Assembly: GCA_016212295.1 (NCBI GenBank)
Contig: JACRGO010000038.1
Location: forward strand, 1 to 12,571
Length of the DNA stretch: 12,571 nt
Source: Nitrospinota bacterium
GTDB taxonomy: Bacteria > Nitrospinota > Nitrospinia > JACRGO01
Direction: 5' to 3'
The notes under the pieces were generated by a model. That model made no database searches, was not told the DNA's origin, and was given only the letters and a program-made list of their open reading frames with translations. Within the stretch, counting starts at the first letter, position 1. Each line of letters starts with the position of its first letter. This document shows positions 1-6,582 of the stretch, piece by piece. The position numbers and the translations under genes were made by a program.

Positions 1-5
1 ATTTT

Positions 6-72
6 AATATTTTTTTCTCCGCGCCTCAGCGTCTCCGCAGTGAAAAAGGTTTAAAATTTCAAATATCTTTGG
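6..72 (+). repeat. 67-bp dispersed repeat, copy 1 (inverted partner at 6432-6498)
   Basis: The reverse complement of 6432-6498 aligns to this stretch without gaps over 67 bases, with three mismatches counted by eye. The core is the GC-rich string CGCCTCAGCGTCTCCGC, flanked by AT-rich arms. The copy may extend beyond the window edge. Together the two copies bracket the third secreted protein gene and the sigma/zinc-finger/cyclase-CHAT genes in inverted orientation. It is non-coding and of unknown function. Confidence 0.85.
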
Positions 73-240
73 CTATGATTTAAAATTTAAATCCCAAATC
101 CGCAATCCTAAATCCGAAATCTCAGAGGCCGGGGGAGGGAGCAAGTGAGGGGAAAGAAACCTGCCCCCAACCCCCGGAGCCTGATTTTTGCCGGTCTCCA
201 GCCGCAGGTGTCCAGCCTGGGGCAACAGGCGGCCGGCAAC
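73..240. other. Gene-free spacer with G/C-rich hairpin potential
   Basis: No reading frame here looks coding on either strand. Bases 129-135 (CCGGGGG) can pair with 171-177 (CCCCCGG), giving a loose hairpin without a T-tract, so I do not call it a terminator. The stretch from about 79 to 122 is AT-rich with repeated AAATCC/AAATCT words, like the array that follows at 245. Nothing else is recognisable. Confidence 0.4.
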
Positions 241-244
241 TTTC

Positions 245-375
245 GATTTGAGATTTGAGATTTCAGATTTAAAATCTCGGATTTAAAATCTCAGTTCCCG
301 GATCATAAATCCCACTTTCGCATTTCAGATTCAAAATTTCAGATTCAAAATCTCAAATCTCAAATCTCAAATTTG
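245..375. repeat. Inverted arrays of heptanucleotide repeats
   Basis: Bases 245-272 read as four 7-base units (GATTTGA, GATTTGA, GATTTCA, GATTTAA). Bases 348-375 read as four units of the opposite sense (AAATCTC three times, then AAATTTG). The two arrays are roughly reverse complements and could form a long AT-rich hairpin in RNA or cruciform DNA. The interior has degenerate copies (CAGATTCAAAAT twice). This lies in the 3' flank of the cyclase-CHAT gene. Confidence 0.75.
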
Positions 376-379
376 AAAT

Positions 380-400
380 CCCCTTCCCCTTCCCCTTCCC
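380..400 (-). other. Possible G-quadruplex tract downstream of the cyclase-CHAT gene
   Basis: The plus strand has four C-runs of 4, 4, 4 and 3 bases separated by TT. The minus strand, which is the sense strand of the neighbouring gene, therefore carries four G-runs of three or more with AA loops. This meets the usual sequence rule for an intramolecular G-quadruplex. It begins 33 bases past the stop codon at 434, so it would sit in the 3' untranslated region. It could affect transcript ends, but that is inference. Confidence 0.45.
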
Positions 401-404
401 TGTC

Positions 405-432
405 AACCGTTAACTGATAACTGTCAACTGCT
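405..432. repeat. Heptanucleotide array (AACTGNN x4)
   Basis: Four successive 7-base units read AACCGTT, AACTGAT, AACTGTC and AACTGCT. The array abuts the stop codon of the cyclase-CHAT gene. It has the same period as the arrays at 245-375, 3203-3223 and 10668-10695 but an unrelated sequence. Confidence 0.6.
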
Positions 433-433
433 T

Positions 434-3205
434 TTAATGTTTTTCCTCCACCCGCATATCCTTCTCCAATCCACCCTCGCTCACTGCCGCCTCGGAATAT
501 TCCGCCTCGGCCTTATCCACGGCTATTTCCCCAACAGGGTCCTTCCGGTAGTCAACGATCTTTCCGTTCACCTCAACCGGCTGGCCGTCCTTATAAACGG
601 TAAACTTCATCCCCGGCGCGACCCCGGCTTTTCCACCGATATTCAGGATGATCCGCCCGCCCTCCACCGAGGATATTTTACCTCTCAGCGGATATTGGGC
701 AAGGAGGGCATCGGAGAGCTTGGACACCGCTTCCTCCGCCATCTTACTCAAGCCGTTGCCGTCAGCGGCCATTGAGGAGGCCGTGGCCACCAAGGAGGTG
801 GTTTCTGTTTCCAGGACCCGGAGGTCGAGCCTGTATTCCCCATTGAAAAACGAAAGGGCGCCCGCGCCGGTAAACCTGGCGCCAAGGATCCGCCCCAATT
901 TCAAGGCCGTGGCTGGGTCCGCCAGGTCGCTTGCGCCCAGGTTCAGTTCCCCGATCAATTTGTCTATAAGAGCCCTTTCCACAACCTTTATTCTCGCGCG
1001 CCGCGCAAAGAGGCCGCCAATATTCAAAGGTGCGTCAGCCAGCCCCTCCTTTCCCGTTACATTCAGCGGGAGAAAGGATATCACAAGCGGCCTGCTGGTC
1101 CACTGGTCCTCTGGAATCAGCGGAGCCTTCTCTTTTTCCTCACGGTATTTTTTCGCGAGGCCAGCGATCATTTCCTTCAATCGCTCGCCTTGAAGCTCCT
1201 CTTCCCGAGGCCTTTCCCGGTCCAACAGCAGTTCGCGGCTTTTTTGAAGGACCTTGGCGGTTTCAGCGGACCGTATGGCGTCCCTTTCCCGGACTTCCTT
1301 GAGGACCCAAAAAGCGGCCAGGCAGGCCAGGGCCAGCATTAAACCGAGGGCCGGCCGGAAACGCCGCGCCGCCGGGCCGTCCACGGTCCTGGAAGCTGCG
1401 TCCTGGGAATAGTCCGGCGAGCGGACCACGCCCGCTGGGACCGCCGCGGGCTCAGGCACGTCCTCCTCCGCCTCTTCTTCCGTTTCATCGGCGAAAGCCA
1501 GATAATTCGTGGTGGGGTCTCCGTAGAGCACGTAACCGGCCCAGACAATGCCGTCCTCTCCGTACACGGATATAAGGTGCTCCCTGGCGCGTTTTACCGC
1601 CTCGCCTATGGAATAACCCGCAAGCAGGTCCTCGTAAAATTTCGAGGCGAACAGGGTACCGGGATCGTCCTGTATCTCCCAAAAGGTCCCTATGTAGTGG
1701 TGGACCCCGGCCAGGAGGAAAGCGTTGGCAAGGCCGAAAATCCTCTTGCCCGCCTTCACGTCCATTTTCCATTCCCCGGTCTGCCCGGAATGGCAGGCAT
1801 TGGAAAAAATAAGGGCTGGAAAGGGGGTTGGACCGGACATCTTGCCGATGTCTTCCGCTGTGAATTTCCCGTCCTTCAGCAGCCATCCGCTGTTGGAGGG
1901 ATTCGCGGCGTCATAATCGCCGTGGCCCGCGAAGTGGACCAGGTCGAACTGGCGGATTTTTTCGCGGACGAACCCGGATGTTACGTCCATCTGTTTTAGA
2001 TGCACGTTGGCCCTCCTGGAGAATTTTTCCAGCTTGTCCCGGATGTTGATCCCTTCATGGTAGGCGCCTTGCAGGTCTCCGCCGGGGTCGGCCATAATCA
2101 ACATGCGGAGGGGAGGATGTATCCTGCGTCCTGGAAAAGGGCTGACGTCCTGCCTGGTGCTGACTATGCGGCCCATGCAAAACCTCTGGCACAGGAAGTT
2201 TTTCCCGTCGTACAGGATCTCCCAGGGGATATGGACCAGGGCGTCGTCGATTTTCAGAAGCAGGTGCTTGGCCTGGGTCTTGGCCAGCCGTTCCTTGACC
2301 GAAGGGGTGAGAATTTCATCCAGCAGATTTTGCCCCAGGGCCTGGAGTTTGTTCAATATCTCCTTGGAGGTCTTTCCACGTTTTATGGAGCGGTTCAGTT
2401 GCTCAACCACTTCCGCGCAATTTTCCTCAATGGACTTTTCCGAGACCCTGGACGTCTCGTAACGCCGGATAGTGGCCTCCTTGCCGCTGCCCTGCTCTGA
2501 GCCGCTTATTTTAATTCCGTCCGTGGTTCTGGACGCCTCCAGTATGAAAATGGAATCATTCTCTTCTCTTGGCGCGCGTCCGGCCTTTGCGGACCTGGTC
2601 CTGGCCGGCGGCTCTGTTTCAGGCCGCCAAACAACCCGGTAACAATCCACCGGGTCCTTCTTGCCTTTCACATTGATTCGTGAATGGAACCGGCAGATGA
2701 TTTCCTCCGATCTCCTCACGCTGTCGTAGACCGGGCCGGATACAAGGATCTCGCCCGCGTCCGCCAGTTTTTCCATCCTGGACGCCAGATTCACGCAGTC
2801 TCCGTAAACATCCTTTTCCTCCCGCAGCGCCTTTCCGTGGTTGATCCCGATCCTTACGCGGACCTTCTTCTCCTCCTCCAGCACGGCGTTATGGGATTCG
2901 AGGGCTTGCTGCATTTCCATGGCGGAAAGGACCGCCTTTTCCGGACTATCGAAGGTGGCCATGATGGCGTCCCCGATGGTCTTGACGATATTTCCGCCAT
3001 GTTTCAGGATGACTGGGAAGAGGGCGTCATTATGCCGCTGCACCATCTTCCGGCCTTCTATGTCGCCGAAATTCTCGAAGAAGGAGCAGGATCCCTTGAT
3101 GTCCGTGAACATCACGCAGATATCCTTCTCGTATTTGCGTTTGAGTTCTGACTCCAGGCGCTCCATGTCCTGAAGTATTTTTTCTATTCCGTTAGGGTTA
3201 GTCAT
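434..3205 (-). CDS. Transmembrane class III adenylate cyclase - CHAT peptidase fusion with periplasmic CsgG/FlgT-like region
   Basis: The protein has 923 residues. Residues 27-190 form a class III cyclase with all expected residues: metal-binding D35 and D79, adenine-selecting K75 and D132, and transition-state N139 and R143. It is therefore predicted to make cAMP as a dimer. Residues about 265-570 form a CHAT (caspase-like) domain with LVHIPWEILYDG at 323-334, H428 in HFAGHG and C471 in SNACHSG as the dyad. One transmembrane helix (617-635) follows an arginine-rich stretch, so the N-terminus is probably cytoplasmic. A charged coiled coil (about 636-695), a CsgG/FlgO-like fold (about 705-835) and a FlgT_C-like tail (841-920) should be periplasmic. 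The ATG is the first possible start, because an in-frame TGA lies two codons upstream, and no Shine-Dalgarno is visible. Domain calls are by eye; the C-terminal ones are less certain. Confidence 0.93.
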   Translation of the reverse strand: MTNPNGIEKILQDMERLESELKRKYEKDICVMFTDIKGSCSFFENFGDIEGRKMVQRHNDALFPVILKHGGNIVKTIGDAIMATFDSPEKAVLSAMEMQQALESHNAVLEEEKKVRVRIGINHGKALREEKDVYGDCVNLASRMEKLADAGEILVSGPVYDSVRRSEEIICRFHSRINVKGKKDPVDCYRVVWRPETEPPARTRSAKAGRAPREENDSIFILEASRTTDGIKISGSEQGSGKEATIRRYETSRVSEKSIEENCAEVVEQLNRSIKRGKTSKEILNKLQALGQNLLDEILTPSVKERLAKTQAKHLLLKIDDALVHIPWEILYDGKNFLCQRFCMGRIVSTRQDVSPFPGRRIHPPLRMLIMADPGGDLQGAYHEGINIRDKLEKFSRRANVHLKQMDVTSGFVREKIRQFDLVHFAGHGDYDAANPSNSGWLLKDGKFTAEDIGKMSGPTPFPALIFSNACHSGQTGEWKMDVKAGKRIFGLANAFLLAGVHHYIGTFWEIQDDPGTLFASKFYEDLLAGYSIGEAVKRAREHLISVYGEDGIVWAGYVLYGDPTTNYLAFADETEEEAEEDVPEPAAVPAGVVRSPDYSQDAASRTVDGPAARRFRPALGLMLALACLAAFWVLKEVRERDAIRSAETAKVLQKSRELLLDRERPREEELQGERLKEMIAGLAKKYREEKEKAPLIPEDQWTSRPLVISFLPLNVTGKEGLADAPLNIGGLFARRARIKVVERALIDKLIGELNLGASDLADPATALKLGRILGARFTGAGALSFFNGEYRLDLRVLETETTSLVATASSMAADGNGLSKMAEEAVSKLSDALLAQYPLRGKISSVEGGRIILNIGGKAGVAPGMKFTVYKDGQPVEVNGKIVDYRKDPVGEIAVDKAEAEYSEAAVSEGGLEKDMRVEEKH

Positions 3206-3266
3206 TGGTCATTGGTCATTAGTTAATGGCCACTCGTAAATGACGAATGACTAATGACCAATGACT
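3200..3266 (-). repeat. Inverted heptamer repeat over the cyclase-CHAT start codon
   Basis: Bases 3250-3266 are the reverse complement of 3200-3223, apart from one extra 7-base unit in the latter. Units at 3203, 3210 and 3217 read CATTGGT, CATTGGT and CATTAGT. On the sense strand each carries an ATG. The two upstream ATGs open frames of four to five codons that stop at once; the third is the start of the cyclase-CHAT gene. In mRNA the stem would bury this start codon. Whether it regulates translation is unknown. Confidence 0.7.
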
Positions 3267-3267
3267 A

Positions 3268-3939
3268 TTAATTGATTAACGAAAGGCAGAAGCTGCCTTC
3301 TTCCCTTCCCTCTTTTTGAATCTCGAAATAGTACACGCCTGGAAAAAGGTCCTCGAACACGACCCTGCCGTGCTCGGAAACATAGGAGGCGGTTTCAAAT
3401 CCGTCCCTGAAGGCCGTGATCCTTACGCCGTTCAATTGTTTTTTACCGGATGGAGAGAGCAGATGGATTTCGAGATCACTCTTCGCTGCCCCTTTTTTTT
3501 CTATATCAAGGCAAAGTCTCATGGCGGCGTGCTCCATGGAAAATGAGAGGAGATTCGACGTCTTTTCACGGTTGACGTCCCTCACCATTACCGGCTCCAG
3601 CCTCGCTGGTCCTTTCATGATAACCCTGCCGGTCGTTTCCACCAACTCCAATCCCTTTTCCAGGAACCGGAGGACCATGCCAAAGGATTTTTTTCCCCGG
3701 ATCGCCTTTTCAATACTCTTGAGGATTTTTGCTGGGGAGGAAGGGGCAAGGGCCTCTGGCCTCTCTTCTCTAAATATTTTGGCTGAGACAAACAGGTCGA
3801 GGCATTCGTGGCAGTTGGCCAGATGCCGGACTATCTTTTCCGATTCTTCTTTGTCCTCCAGGCCGTCAATGAACCTGGCCAGGGAAAGTTCGGACAGGCA
3901 GATTTCTCCCATGTCCAGGCGCATGGCATCGGCTTTCAT
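3268..3939 (-). CDS. Soluble zinc-finger anti-sigma-like protein with C-terminal beta-sandwich
   Basis: The protein has 223 residues from the preferred ATG at 3939, which has AAAGGA eight bases upstream. A longer in-frame ATG at 3981 lacks a ribosome site. Residues 39-46 carry H-x3-C-x2-C (H39, C43, C46), the zf-HC2/ZAS signature of anti-sigma factors, after a helix-rich start that would clamp the sigma factor. No transmembrane segment is seen, so this would be a cytoplasmic anti-sigma. The middle (about 65-130) is helical and unassigned. Residues about 140-223 look like a beta-sandwich of CarboxypepD_reg/SpaA type, with a VVFEDLFPGVYYFEI strand-turn-strand. It follows the sigma gene closely and precedes the cyclase-CHAT gene, so the three are probably one unit. 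Binding to the neighbouring sigma factor is inferred from position and motif. Confidence 0.85.
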   Translation of the reverse strand: MKADAMRLDMGEICLSELSLARFIDGLEDKEESEKIVRHLANCHECLDLFVSAKIFREERPEALAPSSPAKILKSIEKAIRGKKSFGMVLRFLEKGLELVETTGRVIMKGPARLEPVMVRDVNREKTSNLLSFSMEHAAMRLCLDIEKKGAAKSDLEIHLLSPSGKKQLNGVRITAFRDGFETASYVSEHGRVVFEDLFPGVYYFEIQKEGREEGSFCLSLIN

Positions 3940-3993
3940 GGTAAATATCCTTTTTAAAATTTTATCCATCATGTCTATCATTTTTTGCGGTTA

Positions 3994-4599
3994 CTATATA
4001 TAGATAGAGTCCCGAGCATCGTTTTTCTTACAATATTTTTCCAGTTTTTTTATTATTCTGGATTTTCTTACAAAAAAAGAGTTCTCCGATATATCCAGGA
4101 GTCCGGCTGCCTGCCTGGAGGACAGGCTGTATTGGTAGCAGAGCTTGAGAAGGAGGACATCCCTTGGTTTCAGAATATTTTTCATCGCCTCTTCCACCTG
4201 CCGGCGCTTTTGGTGAAACCCGTCGGAATCATCCTCCTCCCGTTCAGAGACGAGGCTGGCGGTGAATTCCGCGTCATTTTCCATGGCCTTTTTCCTGTAT
4301 CTGAAATAACGCCGGGAAGCGCGGATGGAAATCAGCATGAGCCAGGTGGAAAGGGAGCAGTTTTTTTTCCCCTTGAACTGGCGGAGCTTCTGGCAATCCT
4401 TCTCAAGGAGCGAGAGGAAGGTCCTTGACAACAGGTCCTCTCTTTCCTCGTAAGGGACCTGCAAACCCTGTTTTTTGGCCACAATGGAGATGGAGGCCAA
4501 TATGGTATTGGAATATTCGCCGATAAATATTTCCCATGCCCCTGGTTTGTTTTCCAGCAGGTCCTGGATTAATTTCATTTCCGATTCTGGAGTAATCAA
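3994..4599 (-). CDS. ECF-like sigma-70 family RNA polymerase sigma factor
   Basis: The protein is up to 201 residues, the usual size for an ECF sigma factor. Residues about 20-105 match region 2, including AWEIFIGEYS, an EDLLSRTFLSLL stretch and the STWLMLISIRASRRYFRYRKK helix (region 2.3/2.4). Residues about 140-192 match region 4, with a helix-turn-helix in SSRQAAGLLDISENSFFVRKS. A linker of acidic residues joins them. The outer start is a TTG at 4599; an ATG at 4578 (residue 8) is an alternative. Neither has a clear ribosome site, and a TAA three codons before the TTG blocks extension. The next gene is a zinc-finger anti-sigma candidate. The target promoters are unknown; one motif found before two genes (3995-4009 and 12214-12228) is a candidate. 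Confidence 0.9.
   Translation of the reverse strand: MITPESEMKLIQDLLENKPGAWEIFIGEYSNTILASISIVAKKQGLQVPYEEREDLLSRTFLSLLEKDCQKLRQFKGKKNCSLSTWLMLISIRASRRYFRYRKKAMENDAEFTASLVSEREEDDSDGFHQKRRQVEEAMKNILKPRDVLLLKLCYQYSLSSRQAAGLLDISENSFFVRKSRIIKKLEKYCKKNDARDSIYI
3995..4009 (-). promoter_or_regulatory. Candidate promoter motif shared with 12214-12228
   Basis: The sense-strand string CTCTATCTATATATA occurs exactly here and in front of the first secreted-protein gene. Here it overlaps the last codons of the sigma gene and lies about 55 bases before the preferred start of the zinc-finger gene. A transcript starting just after it could express the zinc-finger and cyclase-CHAT genes separately from sigma. 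The AT content makes chance possible. Confidence 0.3.
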
Positions 4600-4622
4600 T
4601 GTGTATTAAAGTCGATTTTTTT

Positions 4623-4710
4623 AATAGAACGCGGATGAAACGGATTAGGCTGATTTTCACGGATTTAAAAAATCTTTATCCGCGATAATCCGTATTATCC
4701 GCGTTCTATT
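4623..4710. repeat. 88-bp MITE-like inverted-repeat element
   Basis: The 25-base ends (4623-4647 and 4686-4710) are inverted copies with two mismatches, beginning AATAGAACGCGGAT. Internal words (CGGATTA, CACGGATT, ATCCGCG) repeat the theme. The element fills most of the spacer between the third secreted-protein gene and the sigma gene. Its terminal AATAG supplies the TAG stop of the former. No transposase is nearby, so it would need one in trans or be a relic. On RNA it would fold into a long hairpin with a T-rich flank only on the plus strand. Confidence 0.75.
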
Positions 4711-6403
4711 TTTTCCGCAAAAGAAAATGTTTAAGAGTCACTTTTCCTCCCTCTCCACGCAAGGCGTCTTTTCCCGTGCTATATCCGCTTTTCCTTATCG
4801 TGACAGGATATTTCCCCGCCGGGAGCTCCATGAAATAAGCCCCGATTCCATTGGTCTTCACGGTTTTTATGGGAACCGAAACCTCGGCCAGGGGGAGACT
4901 GAATCCGGTGGCTTGGGAAACCACCATTCCGACAAGTATCCCTGTCCCTGACGCGTTTCTCGTGGCGAAATAACCATTGGAGTTATCAGCGGACTGGAGG
5001 GCGTCGAAGCGCTTCAGGTCAAAGCCGTCTTTCCCATAGACATTGGCGGAGGTGATGTTCAACACGCTTAATCCATTCTTGAGGACCTTGAACTTTAAAT
5101 GAAGGGCCACGGCTTCGGAAATGGCCGCCACGTCCTTGGCGATGAGCGAAATTTTAATGGTCCCCTTGGACCCGTCTATGAAGTGGACCATTTCCACTGT
5201 CTTTTGGGCGGAAGAAGGAATAGAGGCGGCCATCGCCTTTAGAACGCTTTTGTCATATTGGATCCCGATGGTGGCTGATGCATAATTCGCGCTCCCTTTT
5301 ATTTCAACGGGAACATCAATGAGGCCGCCGCTTTTCCCGGAGCCGCTTCCCACGCTTATATTCCACGTGTCCTTGGTTTCCGTTGTGGCCCTTGAAAAAT
5401 CCGGTTGCAAGGAAAGGGCCGCTCCAGATGCTGTGGTGGAGGATATCATGGCGTCAATCAAATAGGCGTCGTTCGCGCCGATTTCTCCATCACCGTCCAG
5501 ATCGCCGGCGTTTTTTTGTTTTTCGTCCGGTTTTATTTGCCCGACCGCCATCTTCAGGACCATGGCGACGTCCTTTTTGGACGCCTCCCCATCCCCATCC
5601 ACATCCCCCCGTTTGTAAGCCGTGGAGGCCGTTACTTCTCCGTTTACGAGAGTCAAGGGAATGGATTTGAAATTCTCGTCCCATGCAAAAGTGAGTTTCA
5701 GGGAAGCATCAGAGGCGTTAAAGGCAAGCCGCGATGTGTCTCCTGCCTTTGCCGATTCGCGGAACCGGAAGCTAAGATAAAAAAAGGTCCCCTCGCCCAC
5801 GAGTTTCTCCCCCTGGCCGGTACTGATGGCGGCAATGAAAACCCCCGGCGTCTTGTTATTTGAAGTGAAACTGTAATTTTTCATCAGGGAAGTCTTCTCA
5901 ACATCCACGCACTCCAGCATCCCGCTGTCGTAAACAATCGTTATATTGGCGTTGGACATTTGAAGCCCGTCAAGGTTTCTTGCGTTGACCGGGACCTTGA
6001 ACACGCCTTCGGAGGGGTCGGCGGAAATTTTGGGGATCCACAGTGACAAGGCCCGGAAGGCACCCTCGCCGGTGGAGGAATACTCAAACTCCGCGCCGGT
6101 GAAGTCCACGGCCCCTACCTGATAGAGGTATTCCTGGTCCGGGACCAGGGACGCGTCCTTGTCCAGGTAAAACGTCTCTTGCACCAGGTCCGCGTTGATT
6201 TTTTTATAATTCTTCAATCCGTCCTGGGTTTTCTCCGCGCGGTAGATATTGAATCCGTAAATCTTGTAGGCGGCGGGAGCGGACCATTTCAGTTCCATGT
6301 CCGCCACGCCCGGCTCGACGGCCAGGCTGAAGGCGAAGGCATGGCTGGAAACAGATAAAAGAGCTATAAGAAAAAGAGTCGTCAACAACTTTTTGGCGGA
6401 CAT
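4706..6403 (-). CDS. Secreted FnIII-cohesin-dockerin-cohesin protein with CarboxypepD_reg-like tail
   Basis: The protein has 565 residues. A signal peptide (1-24, ending SHAFA) is followed by a fibronectin type III-like module (about 25-115), a cohesin-like beta-sandwich (119-260) and a type I dockerin with two calcium loops (265-321: DVDGDGEASKKD and DLDGDGEIGAND). A second cohesin-like module (about 347-470) and a short carboxypeptidase-regulatory-like module (about 487-565) complete it. There is no catalytic domain and no LPXTG or PEP-CTERM anchor. The ATG at 6403 has AGGAG nine bases upstream. The TAG stop lies in the end of a repeat element. Its role is probably structural at the cell surface or outside it. 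It is paralogous to the proteins at 10703-12184 and 7228-10197. The partner of the dockerin cannot be told from sequence. Confidence 0.9.
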   Translation of the reverse strand: MSAKKLLTTLFLIALLSVSSHAFAFSLAVEPGVADMELKWSAPAAYKIYGFNIYRAEKTQDGLKNYKKINADLVQETFYLDKDASLVPDQEYLYQVGAVDFTGAEFEYSSTGEGAFRALSLWIPKISADPSEGVFKVPVNARNLDGLQMSNANITIVYDSGMLECVDVEKTSLMKNYSFTSNNKTPGVFIAAISTGQGEKLVGEGTFFYLSFRFRESAKAGDTSRLAFNASDASLKLTFAWDENFKSIPLTLVNGEVTASTAYKRGDVDGDGEASKKDVAMVLKMAVGQIKPDEKQKNAGDLDGDGEIGANDAYLIDAMISSTTASGAALSLQPDFSRATTETKDTWNISVGSGSGKSGGLIDVPVEIKGSANYASATIGIQYDKSVLKAMAASIPSSAQKTVEMVHFIDGSKGTIKISLIAKDVAAISEAVALHLKFKVLKNGLSVLNITSANVYGKDGFDLKRFDALQSADNSNGYFATRNASGTGILVGMVVSQATGFSLPLAEVSVPIKTVKTNGIGAYFMELPAGKYPVTIRKSGYSTGKDALRGEGGKVTLKHFLLRKK

Positions 6404-6431
6404 TTTTGTTCGCTCCTGCGTTAAAGACTAT

Positions 6432-6498
6432 CCAAAAATATTTGAAATTTTAAACCTTTTTCACCGCGGAGACGCTGAGGCGCAGAGAAAAAAATATT
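6432..6498 (-). repeat. 67-bp dispersed repeat, copy 2
   Basis: This is the reverse complement of 6-72 with three mismatches over 67 bases. It lies in the 5' spacer of the third secreted-protein gene, ending about 30 bases before its start codon, so it is part of the probable leader or promoter region. Confidence 0.85.
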
Positions 6499-6541
6499 TA
6501 AGATTAAAGGGCTTTTGTCTGCGCCAAAGCGTCTCTGCGGT
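6463..6541. repeat. Imperfect long hairpin (24-bp arms)
   Basis: Bases 6463-6486 and 6518-6541 are inverted copies with three mismatches over 24 bases (ACCGCGGAGACGCTGAGGCG and its partner). They share the core of the 67-bp repeat. A 31-base AT-rich loop separates them. The hairpin has no T-tract directly after it on the minus strand, so it is not a convincing terminator for the upstream small gene. Confidence 0.65.
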
Positions 6542-6549
6542 TCATTCGC

Positions 6550-6582
6550 CCCTTCTTTGTGCTCTTTGTGTCTTTGTGGTTA
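6550..6582. repeat. CTTTGTG-type short repeat overlapping a stop codon
   Basis: The word CTTTGTG recurs three times with 8- to 9-base spacing, ending in GTGGTTAA. The TTA at 6580-6582 is the TAA stop of the small membrane protein read on the minus strand, so the repeat supplies the last codon of that gene. Confidence 0.5.

Noticed and set aside
245-375. CRISPR array or origin-type iterons
   Set aside because: The units are 7 bases and contiguous, without spacers. No replication initiator gene or DnaA boxes were seen.
437-3173. Several plus-strand frames of 100-180 codons
   Set aside because: They lie entirely opposite the cyclase-CHAT gene, whose domains and catalytic residues are unmistakable. 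The opposite frames show no domain pattern or ribosome site.
434-3205. TPR-CHAT partner of a type III-E CRISPR effector, or a gasdermin-activating protease
   Set aside because: There are no TPR repeats, no Cas7-11-like gene and no gasdermin-like gene nearby. Only the CHAT fold is shared.
3940-3981. Longer start for the zinc-finger protein (ATG at 3981)
   Set aside because: It has no Shine-Dalgarno, while the ATG at 3939 has AAAGGA at a good distance. It remains possible through coupling with the sigma stop codon.
4403-4660. Minus-strand frame of 85 codons overlapping the sigma gene
   Set aside because: It is a shadow frame across the sigma gene and the inverted-repeat element, with no protein features.
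6-6498. Composite transposon bounded by the 67-bp repeats
   Set aside because: There is no transposase and no visible target duplication, and the repeat has an internal hairpin variant typical of dispersed spacer repeats. I keep it only as a recombination substrate.
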